64,000 nucleotides of DNA from assembly GCF_000190635.1 (NCBI RefSeq), contig NC_015172.1, forward strand, positions 1,178,001 through 1,242,000, written 5' to 3'. The notes under the pieces were generated by a model. That model saw only the letters and a list, made by a program, of their open reading frames with translations, made no database searches and had not been told where the DNA came from. This DNA is from Syntrophobotulus glycolicus DSM 8271 (GTDB lineage: Bacteria; Bacillota; Desulfitobacteriia; Desulfitobacteriales; Syntrophobotulaceae). Shown here piece after piece: positions 34,226 to 44,100 of the stretch. A program made the position numbers and the translations under genes. The first letter of the stretch is position 1. Each line of letters begins with the position of its first letter.

Positions 34226-36259
34226 ATGGAAAAACAGCGGACAATTGCTTTTCTGGGCCAGCCGAACACAGGAAAATCCACGCTGTTTAACGGGTTGACC
34301 GGCTCAAGGCAGCATGTGGGGAATTGGCCCGGTAAAACAGTGGAACAAAAGGAAGGATATTTTTCTTGCGGCGGTGTTTCTTATACACTGGTGGACTTGC
34401 CGGGTACTTACGGCCTGTCGGCTCACTCGGAGGAAGAGATCGTTACCAGAGACTACATCGCGAGCGGAAAGGCCGACACTGTTTGTATTCTGGCAGATGC
34501 ATCCCAATTGGAGCGCAGCCTTTTCATGTTAGCGGATTATGCGGGCATCCATGTCCCGGTATTTGTGGTTTTCAATATGATGGATATTGCTGCCGGGCAA
34601 AGTAAGCAGATCGACCATCCGGCGCTGGCAGATGAGCTGGGGGTCCCCATTGTCCCGTTGGTGGCTGCCGATACCAAAAAGTACGATGCTTTTTATGCAG
34701 CCTTAGAGCAGATGGAACAGGGAAATGCCTGCGAATTGAATTTACAGGGACTCATGGCCTGCTATGAAGAAGTGATCGGGGAGAATTACAGGAAAATTCT
34801 TCATTTGCTTCCTGAAAAGGGTGTCGGCGTCTATACCCGTTCCTGGCTGGCCGCCAAACTGATTGAAAAAGATCCGTTGGCGCTTGAAACCGTTCGTTCA
34901 GCGGTGCCGGCGGAAAACTGGATTCAAATTGAGAAAGCAGTTCATTCTATTGTGGACGGAAATGTACTGACAGGGGATTGCAAGTTCCAATGGATTGAAA
35001 ATCTGCTGAAAGATCATGTAGTCTACCCGGAAAAACGAAAAGAAATGGGGAGGTTTGACAAACTGGCGACCTCTAAAACATGGGGGAACCCGCTTGCCAT
35101 TGCTCTGATTCTGGCAGGATTAGTACTATCAATCATCATTGCTATGCCGTTTATGGGGATATTCAGCTATATTCCCATGATGTCCGGACCAATCGCCAAG
35201 GCCCTTACGGGAATCGGAATCCCGGTAATCCTCGTGTCGTTGCTGTGTGATGCGGTGTTGGCTGCCGTATCGTTTGCCCTTTTGATGTCAAGTTTCGTAT
35301 TTGGAGTCAGTCTTGTATTTGGCTTCATGGAAGAAGTCGGCTATATGGCCCGCATTGCATATGTTTTTGATAACACAATGTCTAAGCTGGGTTTGCAGGG
35401 AAAGGCCGTTATGCCGTTCCTGGTCAGCTTTGGCTGCAATATCGGCGGTGTTGCCGGTACCCGTGTCATTGATTCTTGGGGGCAGCGCGTAACCACTATG
35501 GCTTTATCTTGGGTGGTGCCCTGTGCTTCCACATGGGGCGTGGTGGGCCTGATCAGCACTGTGTTTTTTAAAAGCAAAGCCATTCTGGTCATTGTTTCGA
35601 TGTTCCTCATCGCTTTTCTGCATATTCTGATTACCTCGAAAATCTTTGGAAAGCAGTTAATGGGGGATTCCGGACGGACGGGATTGATTATGGAACTGCC
35701 TCCCTACCATAGGCCTCGTTATAAAAACTTATTTAAATTTGTCTTTAATCGTATGGGGGATGTCTTCAGAAGGGCGCTGAAAATCATCATTTTTGTTTCG
35801 GTTGTATTCTGGGCACTATCCTATACCCCGGATGGCAAGATTGAACACAGCCTGATTTATCAAATCGGCGTTGCGATTGAACCTGTCACAATGATATTCG
35901 GCCTCAGATGGCAGCTGTTTATGGCGTGGCTGACATCTGCGATGGGAAAGGAATCTTCTTTGGGCGTGTTGTCAGCGCTGTTTAATGCGCAGGGCATCTG
36001 GACTGCCATTGCCGATCAGAAAATAATTGCGCCGGATACGGCAGCAGTCGGGGGAAGTCTTCTTTCTACAATTTCCAAACCGGAAGCATTGGCTTTCGTG
36101 TATGCGTTCTTCTTTAATATGCCTTGCCTGATGACGTTAAGTGCGACAGTACAGGAAAGCCATTCTGTGAAGTGGGCATTACGCATTGCCGGATATTACA
36201 TGTTCACATCGTTAATCCTGGCGGCGCTTGTCTATCGCATAGGATTGATCATTTTTTAA
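34226..36259 (+). CDS. feoB: FeoB, ferrous iron permease with GTPase domain
   Basis: 677 residues. N-terminal G domain with G1 GQPNTGKST (11-19), G3 DLPGTYGL (~57-64) and G4 NMMD (117-120); then a helical spacer and a membrane part (~290-675) with two gate regions, including the cysteine-bearing SFGCNIGGVAGTR and VVPCASTWG motifs. Imports Fe2+ across the inner membrane under anoxic conditions. ATG overlaps nothing but follows feoA by one base, with GGGGAATTGAG upstream. Part of araC-feoA-feoB-feoC. Confidence 0.97.
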   Translation: MEKQRTIAFLGQPNTGKSTLFNGLTGSRQHVGNWPGKTVEQKEGYFSCGGVSYTLVDLPGTYGLSAHSEEEIVTRDYIASGKADTVCILADASQLERSLFMLADYAGIHVPVFVVFNMMDIAAGQSKQIDHPALADELGVPIVPLVAADTKKYDAFYAALEQMEQGNACELNLQGLMACYEEVIGENYRKILHLLPEKGVGVYTRSWLAAKLIEKDPLALETVRSAVPAENWIQIEKAVHSIVDGNVLTGDCKFQWIENLLKDHVVYPEKRKEMGRFDKLATSKTWGNPLAIALILAGLVLSIIIAMPFMGIFSYIPMMSGPIAKALTGIGIPVILVSLLCDAVLAAVSFALLMSSFVFGVSLVFGFMEEVGYMARIAYVFDNTMSKLGLQGKAVMPFLVSFGCNIGGVAGTRVIDSWGQRVTTMALSWVVPCASTWGVVGLISTVFFKSKAILVIVSMFLIAFLHILITSKIFGKQLMGDSGRTGLIMELPPYHRPRYKNLFKFVFNRMGDVFRRALKIIIFVSVVFWALSYTPDGKIEHSLIYQIGVAIEPVTMIFGLRWQLFMAWLTSAMGKESSLGVLSALFNAQGIWTAIADQKIIAPDTAAVGGSLLSTISKPEALAFVYAFFFNMPCLMTLSATVQESHSVKWALRIAGYYMFTSLILAALVYRIGLIIF

Positions 36260-36271
36260 AGGAGCTTGTCT

Positions 36272-36547
36272 ATGATCAGAGAACTTTTGCACTGTCTGCG
36301 CAGCGGAAGGGTCTACTGCGTAGATGAGCTGGCGTACCTTTTGGATACGTCGCAGGAAGCCGTCCGCAATGGCTTGGACTATCTGGAAAGGAAAAGATAC
36401 ATCAGAAGAGCGGAAATGGCAGCGCCCTGTTCGGAAAAGTGTAAGAGCTGCCACTTGGGTGATGCGGGCCAAGCCTTTTTGTATCCGGCGATATGGGAAC
36501 TGAAAACAGGCGAGAGAGCAGAGTGCATGGATAAAATTGATGATTGA
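36272..36547 (+). CDS. feoC: FeoC-like winged-helix protein with Cys cluster
   Basis: 91 residues: a small winged helix (RVYCVDELAYLLDTSQEAVRNGLDYLERKRYIRR) followed by CSEKCKSCHLG, a CxxxCxxC group able to hold an Fe-S cluster or metal, then a short tail. This is the FeoC layout, thought to regulate or stabilise FeoB. ATG at 36272 with GGAG 7 nt upstream; a TTG two codons earlier is possible but worse placed. Last gene of the feo operon. Confidence 0.85.
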   Translation: MIRELLHCLRSGRVYCVDELAYLLDTSQEAVRNGLDYLERKRYIRRAEMAAPCSEKCKSCHLGDAGQAFLYPAIWELKTGERAECMDKIDD

Positions 36548-36591
36548 AGGAAGGGCTGCCTGCAAGTCGGAAATTGGTCATTTGACCGGAG

Positions 36592-36915
36592 TTACTCTAA
36601 ATCTTGAATGTTCATTTTTTCAAGCTGTGCACGCAGTTTCATTTTCTCGCGACAAGCGAAGTAAATGCCAAGCAAAACGATGGTCGGAAGGTTGCCGATG
36701 AAAAACATCGATGCGATGAGCATAAAGCTCTCTCCGCCGCTGAGCCCATCATAGACAGCCAGCCCCAAAACCATCAGCAAAGAATAGAGGAAGGTGATGG
36801 CCGGGAGGATAAGTCCAAACCATTTGCTTTTTCTTTTGGATAAAAACATTTGAAGAAAGATACCCCCTATTAATAAAGCCAGGATGAAAAGTAACACCAT
36901 CGTTGCCCTGATCAT
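36592..36915 (-). CDS. Small membrane protein paired with DUF2089 regulator
   Basis: 107 residues with three hydrophobic segments (about 5-25, 34-54 and 64-88) and a basic C-terminal tail (CREKMKLRAQLEKMNIQDLE). No enzyme motif. It starts 1 bp after the DUF2089-like gene ends, so the two are co-translated. Small membrane proteins beside DUF2089 proteins are common in Clostridia; the role is unknown, and a membrane-stress or immunity function is only a guess. Confidence 0.75.
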   Translation of the reverse strand: MIRATMVLLFILALLIGGIFLQMFLSKRKSKWFGLILPAITFLYSLLMVLGLAVYDGLSGGESFMLIASMFFIGNLPTIVLLGIYFACREKMKLRAQLEKMNIQDLE

Positions 36916-36916
36916 T

Positions 36917-37216
36917 CTATTTGCCTCCTCTGAGTTTTTTGTATTCTGAAATCAAAAGCTTAGCTGTGTCAAAATCTACTTTATCCTTAACCGCCAGCCG
37001 TTTAATCAGTGAAATATACGGTTCATTGGCGGTGTCTTCGCTTATCTGAATCTTCTGGATCAATTTATCCAATCGAAGTCTGACCGTCGGATAAGTAACT
37101 TCATACTGGCTGGCAATTTCTTTCAGTGAGCCTGACGCCAAAAGAAATTTTTTGATGAACGAAACATCTTCATCATCAAGACTAACCATCCATTCGGGGA
37201 CGATGTCTATTGTCAT
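36917..37216 (-). CDS. DUF2089-like HTH regulator
   Basis: 99 residues. PEWMVSLDDEDVSFIKKFLLASGSLKEIASQYEVTYPTVRLRLDKLIQKI is the DUF2089 pattern, an HTH resembling sigma-factor region 4; a short helical tail follows. AAGGAGG precedes the ATG. An 11 bp inverted repeat with arms 34 bp apart lies just upstream, probably its own operator. Confidence 0.85.
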   Translation of the reverse strand: MTIDIVPEWMVSLDDEDVSFIKKFLLASGSLKEIASQYEVTYPTVRLRLDKLIQKIQISEDTANEPYISLIKRLAVKDKVDFDTAKLLISEYKKLRGGK

Positions 37217-37237
37217 AGAGAACCCTCCTTTAATTAT

Positions 37238-37282
37238 ATTTAGTATATGATTTAATTTTATTAAAGTAAATACTAAATATTA
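37238..37282. promoter_or_regulatory. Spaced inverted repeat upstream of the DUF2089 gene
   Basis: ATATTTAGTAT (37238-37248) and ATACTAAATAT (37272-37282), perfect 11 bp arms with a 23 bp AT-only spacer. Centre spacing of 34 bp fits two protein units on the same DNA face. Confidence 0.6.
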
Positions 37283-37844
37283 CCCTAAGTAAAGCAAAAC
37301 AGAGCATAGCATCAGAAATTCAAAGTTCCGCCTCTCTTGGTAGCTTGACCGGATCTCGGCCTATCCTCCCCAGGCTCTTTCACAGAAAAAGGCATCGCTT
37401 CCCCTTCCCCACGGTGTGATAGGGACATTTTTGAAACCGTGGTGAAGTGGGGTGGTATGGTTCGGCAGGCAGTGAGGTTTCGCTGCCTGCCGACTACCGT
37501 GTTATGCGAATTCTGACGGGGCACTCGGCGCTTCGAGTATTTATCCCGCTCAAAGGGCTACTGCACGGAATTATTTTTTGAATTCATAAAAAACTTCTTA
37601 CGACTAATCCGGTTTCATAAATGAGTCTACAAAAACAAAATGCAGAAGTGCTGCCCATTTTTTCACGGACGGCACTTTTGCCTGATTCGGAGCATAAAAA
37701 ATGGCCGGGATTCTTTTTATCGAATCATGCCCAATTCCCGGAGCAGAGAAGCACAGTCTTTCGCTCCCTGCCCTGGATCTGCTTGTAATCTTCTGTAATC
37801 GGAAGTATAATTGACTTATGGATTCTGTAGAAGCAGGTGTGTGA
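37283..37844. other. Structured intergenic region without a clear gene
   Basis: Several strong hairpins: CCACGGT / ACCGTGG (about 37409-37442), TCGGCAGGCAG / CTGCCTGCCGA (37462-37472 and 37483-37493, perfect 11 bp), and CCGGGATT / AATTCCCGG around 37703-37742. A - strand 70-codon frame (37312-37524, ending EDRPRSGQATKRGGTLNF) covers the first two but has no clear ribosome binding site. Candidate non-coding RNA or mobile-element remnant. Confidence 0.5.
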
Positions 37845-38027
37845 ATGGAATATATCACAGTGAACGAAGCCGCAGAAAAATGGGGTGTTTCCGGACGGTC
37901 CATCACCTATCATTTGGTTGCCGGACGTATACCCGGCGCTTTGAAAAAGGGAAACATGTGGCTAATTCCCAGGAACGCTTCCAAGCCTGATGACAGAAGG
38001 AAACGGCGGAATAAGGAAGGAGAATAG
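37845..38027 (+). CDS. Small excisionase/MerR-like HTH protein
   Basis: 60 residues: EYITVNEAAEKWGVSGRSITYHLVAGRIPGALKKGNMWLIP is an HTH_17/excisionase-type domain and little else. ATG with AGGTG upstream. It lies 4 bp before the tandem PAS-AraC gene on the same strand, so it is probably co-expressed with it. Such free HTH proteins often act as local regulators or recombination directionality factors; no integrase is nearby. Confidence 0.8.
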   Translation: MEYITVNEAAEKWGVSGRSITYHLVAGRIPGALKKGNMWLIPRNASKPDDRRKRRNKEGE

Positions 38028-38031
38028 GTTC

Positions 38032-39624
38032 ATGAGCGATCATGATTGTTGCAGCGAACAAGCAACTCTTCCTTTTAGTGCGCCTTTGGAACAGTGGAAG
38101 TCCCTGTTCTCCGTTCTTGAGCTTTTCCCGATTCCGCTGGAGGTATTTTCGGCAGATGGTATCAGCCGATTCGTCAACCAGGCTTTTGTGGATACCCTAC
38201 ATATTAACGCGGAGCAGCTTGTCGGAAAGTTCAATGTTCTGGAAGACCCCTATCTCAATGGAATACTTGGTCTGGAGAAGGACCTGCGTCAGGTTTTTGC
38301 CGGTAAAGCTTTCTCCTTCCGTGACCTTAAAGCCCCTTTCGAGGAAATCGGCAGACGGTACCATTCCTTAAAAGCCAGACCGGTGGCCGACAACCTGTAT
38401 CAGGAGGTCATCTGCTTTCCGCTGCGGAGTCCGGATGAATCCGTCTCCGGCGTGATCGCCATGTTTATGACAAAACAGGTTTGTCAGGCGCGTCTGGACG
38501 CCATCCGGGTCAGGGAATATATCAAAGTCCATTGGCTTGATGATTTTGATTTGGATCAGATTTCAAAAGCGGTGGGCATGAGTCAAGACCATATGGCACG
38601 GGTTTTTAAAAAATGGATTGGCATGACGCCCTACACCTATTACCAGGAGCTTAAAATCGAAAAAATTAAAGAGGCGCTGCGCAATCAGCACTTGAGTGTT
38701 GCCAGGGCGTTTGCTTCCTGCGGTGCGGATTACAGCGGCGGCCTTGCCGAAGCCTTCAAGCACAAGGTTGGGATGACGCCGACCCAATACAGGCGGATGC
38801 TGCAAGGTTTCGACTCCGCTGGTTCGCAGAATCCGGGAACACGACCCGGCGAGCGCCATGAACAAAAGGAGCCTCTTTTCGCTCCCCGTTTCACCAGCGA
38901 AAAGATAGAGCTGCTTTATCAGGTGCTGGAATACTTCCCCCTGCCCATCAAAGTGTTTGCCCCTGACGGATATGTGGCGTTCGCCAACCATGTTATTTTG
39001 GAGATGTGGAATATTTCCGACCCCTCGCAGATCGTAGGGAGATACAACCTGCTCCGGGACTCTGTTACCAATGACCGCCTGGGGCTGCGGGACTATGTTC
39101 AGCGCACCTTCCGGGGGGAAATCGTGCTCGTTCCCGATGTGAAGGTGCCTCTGGAGGACTTTGCCGTATGGTACAAGGCCCGAGACCTTGGCTATGATAT
39201 AGAATCGATGTACACAGACATCCTCAGCTTCCCCGTCCAAAACAACAACGGCCAGATTACGCATATCATAAGCGTATTCCTGACGACCCGCGTTTATCAG
39301 GGTCAGACGGATATTGCGAGGGCGAAAGAATACATGGAGAATCACTGGAAGGAGCCCTTTGATATCGACAGGCTGACGGAGGCCATTGCTGTCAGTCCCT
39401 CACACTTATCCCGCCTGTTCAAAAAGCATACCGGCATCGCGCCATACAACTATTATCAGGAGCTCAAGGTAAACCACCTCAAAGCGGCACTCCGCGACTG
39501 CAACTTGAGCATTGCCGAAGCGTTTGTGTCCTGCGGTTTTGAATACCCCGGAAACTGCGCCAGGTTTTTTAAGGAAAAGACAGGTATGACTCCGTCCCAA
39601 TACCGAAAGAGTGTCGAAAAATAA
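38032..39624 (+). CDS. Regulator made of two PAS-AraC units in tandem
   Basis: 530 residues that repeat themselves. Unit one: PAS-like domain (~20-155, LFSVLELFPIPLEVFSADGISRFVNQAFVD) and AraC HTH (~160-262, AREYI-type helix, FDLDQISKAVGMSQDHMARVFKKWIGMTPYTYYQELKI, GMTPTQYRRML). Unit two: PAS-like (~297-430, LLYQVLEYFPLPIKVFAPDGYVAFANHVIL) and AraC HTH (~435-530, FDIDRLTEAIAVSPSHLSRLFKKHTGIAPYNYYQELKV, GMTPSQYRKS). A usual member has one of each. Four half-HTH pairs in one chain imply binding to two operator modules as a monomer. ATG at 38032 has GGAG 9 nt upstream. Lies before a PAS-like protein, lipoprotein and giant adhesin that it may control. Confidence 0.9.
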   Translation: MSDHDCCSEQATLPFSAPLEQWKSLFSVLELFPIPLEVFSADGISRFVNQAFVDTLHINAEQLVGKFNVLEDPYLNGILGLEKDLRQVFAGKAFSFRDLKAPFEEIGRRYHSLKARPVADNLYQEVICFPLRSPDESVSGVIAMFMTKQVCQARLDAIRVREYIKVHWLDDFDLDQISKAVGMSQDHMARVFKKWIGMTPYTYYQELKIEKIKEALRNQHLSVARAFASCGADYSGGLAEAFKHKVGMTPTQYRRMLQGFDSAGSQNPGTRPGERHEQKEPLFAPRFTSEKIELLYQVLEYFPLPIKVFAPDGYVAFANHVILEMWNISDPSQIVGRYNLLRDSVTNDRLGLRDYVQRTFRGEIVLVPDVKVPLEDFAVWYKARDLGYDIESMYTDILSFPVQNNNGQITHIISVFLTTRVYQGQTDIARAKEYMENHWKEPFDIDRLTEAIAVSPSHLSRLFKKHTGIAPYNYYQELKVNHLKAALRDCNLSIAEAFVSCGFEYPGNCARFFKEKTGMTPSQYRKSVEK

Positions 39625-39638
39625 GAGAAGATGCAGGT

Positions 39639-39669
39639 CCCCGCAGTCCTTTGGATTGCGGGGATTTTT
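39639..39669 (+). terminator. Terminator after the tandem PAS-AraC gene
   Basis: CCCCGCA / TTGCGGGG stem, 10-nt loop, then ATTTTTG. Confidence 0.75.
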
Positions 39670-39759
39670 GCGTGCGTTGAAATGACGAAAACAGAGCGCC
39701 TATCCGATATTTTTGCCGCTTCATTTTTTTTACCATAAGGATGGTAAAACTCTTTAAGA

Positions 39760-40263
39760 TTGGGGGCGGCACCACTGAAACAGGAGAAATCAAAGGAGCA
39801 GCTTTTTTCCGAACTCGCCGTGCTGCAAAAGGATATGGAAAAAAACCTTGCCGTACAGGAGCAGTTTATCAAACGGTTTCAGGGGCTTCTTCAGGCCGAG
39901 GCAGAGCCTTTGACCCTGCTGAATCTTTTGCCTTACCCTGCGGCCCTTTTCAAAAGAGGCGGCATTTTACACAGGGTAAACGACGCCCTCATGGAGAGCA
40001 CCGATCTCCGGGAGGGCGACATACCGGATGGAAACATCAACTTTTTAAGCCGCGTCACGAATGAAAACTTCGCTATACTGGAAGCCGCCGAAGGGGTGTT
40101 CTACGGAAAGACGGCGCTGCTCAGCCGGCTTTCCCATCCCCTGGAGCTGTTCTGCAAAAACTGGAATTACAGGGCGCGGAACAATTATGGAAGCGCACTC
40201 TTTTTCCCTATCCCGGACGGGGACGGGAATATCCGGTATGGCGCGGTTATGTTGATGAAATGA
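39760..40263 (+). CDS. PAS-like protein, start uncertain
   Basis: Up to 167 residues. After a coiled-coil start (KSKEQLFSELAVLQKDMEKNLAVQEQF) comes a PAS-like region (LLNLLPYPAALFKRGGILHRVNDALMESTDL.. to ..PDGDGNIRYGAVMLMK) that resembles the sensing part of the tandem PAS-AraC protein, without any DNA-binding or catalytic domain. The TTG at 39760 has no ribosome binding site; a CTG at 39775 has GGGGGCGG at 8-9 nt and would give MKQEKSKEQL, a more natural start. It may modulate the upstream regulator by PAS-PAS contact (inference). Confidence 0.65.
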   Translation: MGAAPLKQEKSKEQLFSELAVLQKDMEKNLAVQEQFIKRFQGLLQAEAEPLTLLNLLPYPAALFKRGGILHRVNDALMESTDLREGDIPDGNINFLSRVTNENFAILEAAEGVFYGKTALLSRLSHPLELFCKNWNYRARNNYGSALFFPIPDGDGNIRYGAVMLMK

Positions 40264-40367
40264 AAAACCTGTAGAGCAAAGGGAGCTTTTGCAATGAAAA
40301 GGGATTTGCCGCGTGTGCTCAAACGACTGCCCCCGGCTTCGACAGCGAAAAGCAGAAGGAGGAGGGG

Positions 40368-40829
40368 TTGGTTCTGTTGATTGGAGCCTACACAGCGCTG
40401 GTCGTCTTTGGCGACACCATCTGGCTTGCGGGGAATTTCAGCGTCGCGGACGATGTGCTGACCCTGACCGGCCGGACTGCCGAGGAAAGCAAGGACGGCG
40501 GCAAGACCTGGGGGACGCCGGAAGCCCTGCCCGATGCCTCGGACTATTTTGTCCTTGGAACCGAAGATACGGGGACCTATCTGCTCCTTGGCGAGGAGGG
40601 AGCGGCGCCGCCCCTTGAGGACAAGAAAAACGCGATCAAATACAGGCCGCAGAATGAACAGAAAACATGGAAAGGAGTATGCCATGAGAAAACCAATGCT
40701 TTACCTTTGCTGCTTTGTATTTATCCTGTCCATCCTGACCGGCTGCGCAGGCAAGGATGCGGGTTCGGGTGGGGACACCACACCTGTTTCCAACACCGTC
40801 ACCCTTGCCGATATGCGCAAAGCGGCTGA
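40368..40829 (+). CDS. Hypothetical protein, probably decayed at both ends
   Basis: Not recognised. The frame is open upstream to a TAG near 40275 (..CAQTTAPGFDSEKQKEEGLVLL) without a normal start, though a TTG at 40368 has GGAGG 5 nt upstream. The middle (GDTIWLAGNFSVADDVLTLTGRTAEESKDGGKTWGTPEALPDASDYFVLG) looks like real protein. The frame then runs 146 bp into the lipoprotein gene in another frame, which is unlikely for an intact gene. The CAQTT start of the open part recalls a lipobox, suggesting an old lipoprotein that lost its signal sequence. Confidence 0.4.
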   Translation: MVLLIGAYTALVVFGDTIWLAGNFSVADDVLTLTGRTAEESKDGGKTWGTPEALPDASDYFVLGTEDTGTYLLLGEEGAAPPLEDKKNAIKYRPQNEQKTWKGVCHEKTNALPLLLCIYPVHPDRLRRQGCGFGWGHHTCFQHRHPCRYAQSG

Positions 40830-41121
40830 GGATTCCGGTTATACCGTTACCGACGACTATGTAAACTTTTTTATGAAGGATGTGAAGGACGGCTTTTCCG
40901 TGCAGATCATAGCCGACGGGCAGGATGTTATTTATTCGGTGTTGGAATGCGAAACCGAAGAAGCGGCGGAAAAGAACGCGAAGGAGATTGACGACGCGGG
41001 CTACAGCATCGCTATCGTGAACGGCAGGTATCTGACCAGCTACGGCGCGGACAACAAAGACGGAGAAGTCAAAAACATTCTTGCCGCTCTCCTGAACGGA
41101 GAGTCTGCTAAGAGCAAATGA
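40684..41121 (+). CDS. Putative lipoprotein upstream of the SLH adhesin
   Basis: 145 residues. Signal peptide MRKPMLYLCCFVFILSILTGC with lipobox LTGC, so the mature protein is probably lipid-anchored at the outer face of the membrane. The mature part (~115 residues) has a ferredoxin-like alternation of strands and helices (TLADMRKAAEDSGYTVTDDYVNFF, VIYSVLECETEEAAEKNAKEI) but no known family. ATG at 40684 has AAAGGAG 6 nt upstream. It lies 32 bp before the giant adhesin gene and is probably in one operon with it. Confidence 0.8.
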   Translation: MRKPMLYLCCFVFILSILTGCAGKDAGSGGDTTPVSNTVTLADMRKAAEDSGYTVTDDYVNFFMKDVKDGFSVQIIADGQDVIYSVLECETEEAAEKNAKEIDDAGYSIAIVNGRYLTSYGADNKDGEVKNILAALLNGESAKSK

Positions 41122-41153
41122 CCGTCAACAACACCAATTAAGGAGGTTTTGTC

Positions 41154-44100
41154 ATGAGAAATAAAGCAGCCCAAAAAGCGCTTTCTCTTATTCTGGCTCT
41201 ATGCCTGACGCTTACTCTGGCGCCTCTCGGCGCAAGCGCGCAGGAAATACTCCTCGGCACCAGCGGGGGAACCGTGGATTCGGGCAGTATTCCCATATCG
41301 GATGAAACGCCGGCATCCTCCACCGATCTTGCCGAAATCCTGCCGCAAGGCGGGATGATGCCGCTGTCCATTAATCTCGACCACCACTATGTCGTCGGCG
41401 GAAACAGCTACGCCACGTTGGAGGAGGCGCTGACTGCTGTATCAAGCGGTGGAACCATTGTCCTGCAAAAAGACGCAAACCCAAGTGTGGCCAATACAAT
41501 TACAATTGAAAAAAACATCACCTTTGATTTGACAGATGGGAATTTATCCATCTGGAAAAGCGGCGGCCTTACTCTGGAGCTGAAAAACTGTATCGTCAGC
41601 GTCACGGGAGGCGGATATCTGGATGTTACGGGCGGGGTTGGTATAGAGGCCAATAACGCTGCTATAACCGTGCGTAATGTCACAGGGAATCAGGGCAACG
41701 GCGCATTGGCCCACAGCGGAGGCAGCATTACCGTGCTGGGCGATGCTCAGGGATATAGCGGCGCTGCCCGTGCCTATGGCGCAGGCAGCATCATCATGGT
41801 CAACGGCAATGCCCTAACCACCGGGCCCAGCAGCACCGTGGTGGAAGCGACATACGGCGGCTATGTCGAAGTGGGCGGCGATGTAACGACAAGCGGAGAC
41901 AACAGCACCGGCATCAGCGCCAAAAACAGCGGCACGGTCTATATCAAAGGTAGTGTCAGCGCCATGAAAAACGGCGTCTCCGTTTACGACAATTCTGCTT
42001 CTCAGGCGACCGTAGACGGTAACGTGACGGCCAGCGGAGCCAACGCCTACGGCGTTAGCGCGAGCGGCGGCAGTATCGAGGTGGGTGGCGATGTGAAGGC
42101 GGAGGCAGCCGGCAGCTCCGGCATTTATGCCAATGCAGGTCCGATAACGGTGGCAGGGAACGTGAGTGCGGGCGCCATAGGCGTTCATGCCATCAATGCG
42201 GCTGAAGTGACAATCGGAGGAACGCTGACGGTTTCTGGCTCCGTCTATATCCAGTTCGAGAGTACAGAAGCAGGCAGCGGACAATACACAACCGATCCCG
42301 CCAAATCCGGCTACCGCAAATACACAGACGGCACAAGCATAGTGTGGGTGAAGGCAACTACAGTGCCAGCGTATGTCTGCGAAATCGGTTCTACCGGCTA
42401 CCCCGCGCTGGCGGAAGCCCTTGCCGCCGTGAAAAACAACGAAACTATCACCCTTTTGCAGGATATCGACCATGTCACCGACACAGCGGCAAACGTCGTC
42501 CGCATCAACGGTAAGACGGTCATCTTCGATTTGGCGGGACACACTCTGAATGTGGGCGACGCCAGTGTCAGCAGCGCGGTTGTTGTGGAGAACGGCGGCA
42601 AGCTGGAGCTGTCCGGAAGCACCGGAGCGCTCAACGTCACCGCTTACGGCAACGCGGTGGAGGTGGAAGGAATCGGCTCGGCCGCCACCGTCACCAGTGC
42701 CACCAGTGTCAATAACATCGCTGTACTGGCGACGGGCGGCGGGCAGATTACCGTGCGGGGCGATGCTGTGGGTAACATCCATGGGGTCGGCGCAGGCGCT
42801 CCCACCGATACGGTGGGAAGCACCGTATCGGTGGGCGGCAATGTCAAAACCACCGTCAATGACCGAACGGTAATATCGGCAGGCAAAGGCTCTCATGTGA
42901 CGGTGAATGGCAGCGTGCTCACCACCGGTACGGGCGGCTACGGCGTAGGCGCTTTGCACCCCAATACCGAAGTCCACATCAAGGGAAATGTGATGGGTTC
43001 CTTTTTCTTCTGCGTGGATGCAAGCGATTCCGCTTTGGTCCGTGTGGATGGCAACGTCACCTCAACCTATGCCTCGTCCTACGTCTGCGGCGTGCGGGCC
43101 CAGACCAAGGCCGAGGTGATCGTGGGCGGAAATGTCAGTGTCAATAACCAAACCGGCAGTACCGGCGTGCGTGTAAAGAGCCTGTCCAGCCAAACGCCCA
43201 CCAAGGTCACGGTGGATGGCGTCATCAGCGGAGGAATCTATATCCAGCTGGACGGTACGGATATAACCGAAGCTCAGAAAACGGGCACAGAGGCGGGCTA
43301 TAACACCTACACGCTGACCAATACCAACGGCACCCATACCGTCTGGATAAAGGCCACAAGCGCCCCAACACAGCTCGAAACACCCACCAATCTTGCCTGG
43401 GACACCGCAACGCCGGGCGTCATCAAGGCGAAATGGGATCAGGTGACGAGCGCGCAAGAATATACGATAATGCTTTTTAAAAATGGCTCCCCGGTGGGAC
43501 CCATAGGGACCAGCGCGACCAGTGCGAATCTTACCGCATATATCCAAGCAAGCGGCACAGGAAGCTACACCTTTAGGGTAAGGGCGCTGGCCCCCATTGG
43601 GAGCGCTGACTATACAGACAGCGCGACTTCGCCCCAAGGCCCCGCTTATTCCTACACCGCGCCCGCGGCGGTCCCCGCCCAGGGCAACGCGTGGGCAACC
43701 CTTTTTACAAAAAGTATTTTTGTGAGGCTGAGTCAGGGCGGGTTCAAAGCCGTGCAGGACAAAGCTTACTGGACCCTTGGAGGAAACGGAGCATCCGGAA
43801 ACTCCATTGTCGGCGTCACTTTGATTGACAGCACGGAAGTACAGATTACGCTGACGAACGATATCAACACCCCCGATGCGCTGACCATAACGGCATCTGA
43901 GGCGGCCTTTGCCGACGGAACCTCTCCCTTCTCTTCGCCGCTTTCTGTGCGGCTTGACAATCCGCAGACCTATGTCTGCACCATCGACGGGGTGGCATAC
44001 TCAAGCCTGAAAAGCGCGCTTGATTTCGCGCTTGCGCCCACGGTGGACAACAAAACCATCGTGCTGGCGGCTGACATCCGGTACGAGGAGCCGGTTGTGG

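Noticed and set aside
36266-36271. TTG start for feoC
   Set aside because: The ATG two codons later has better spacing from GGAG.
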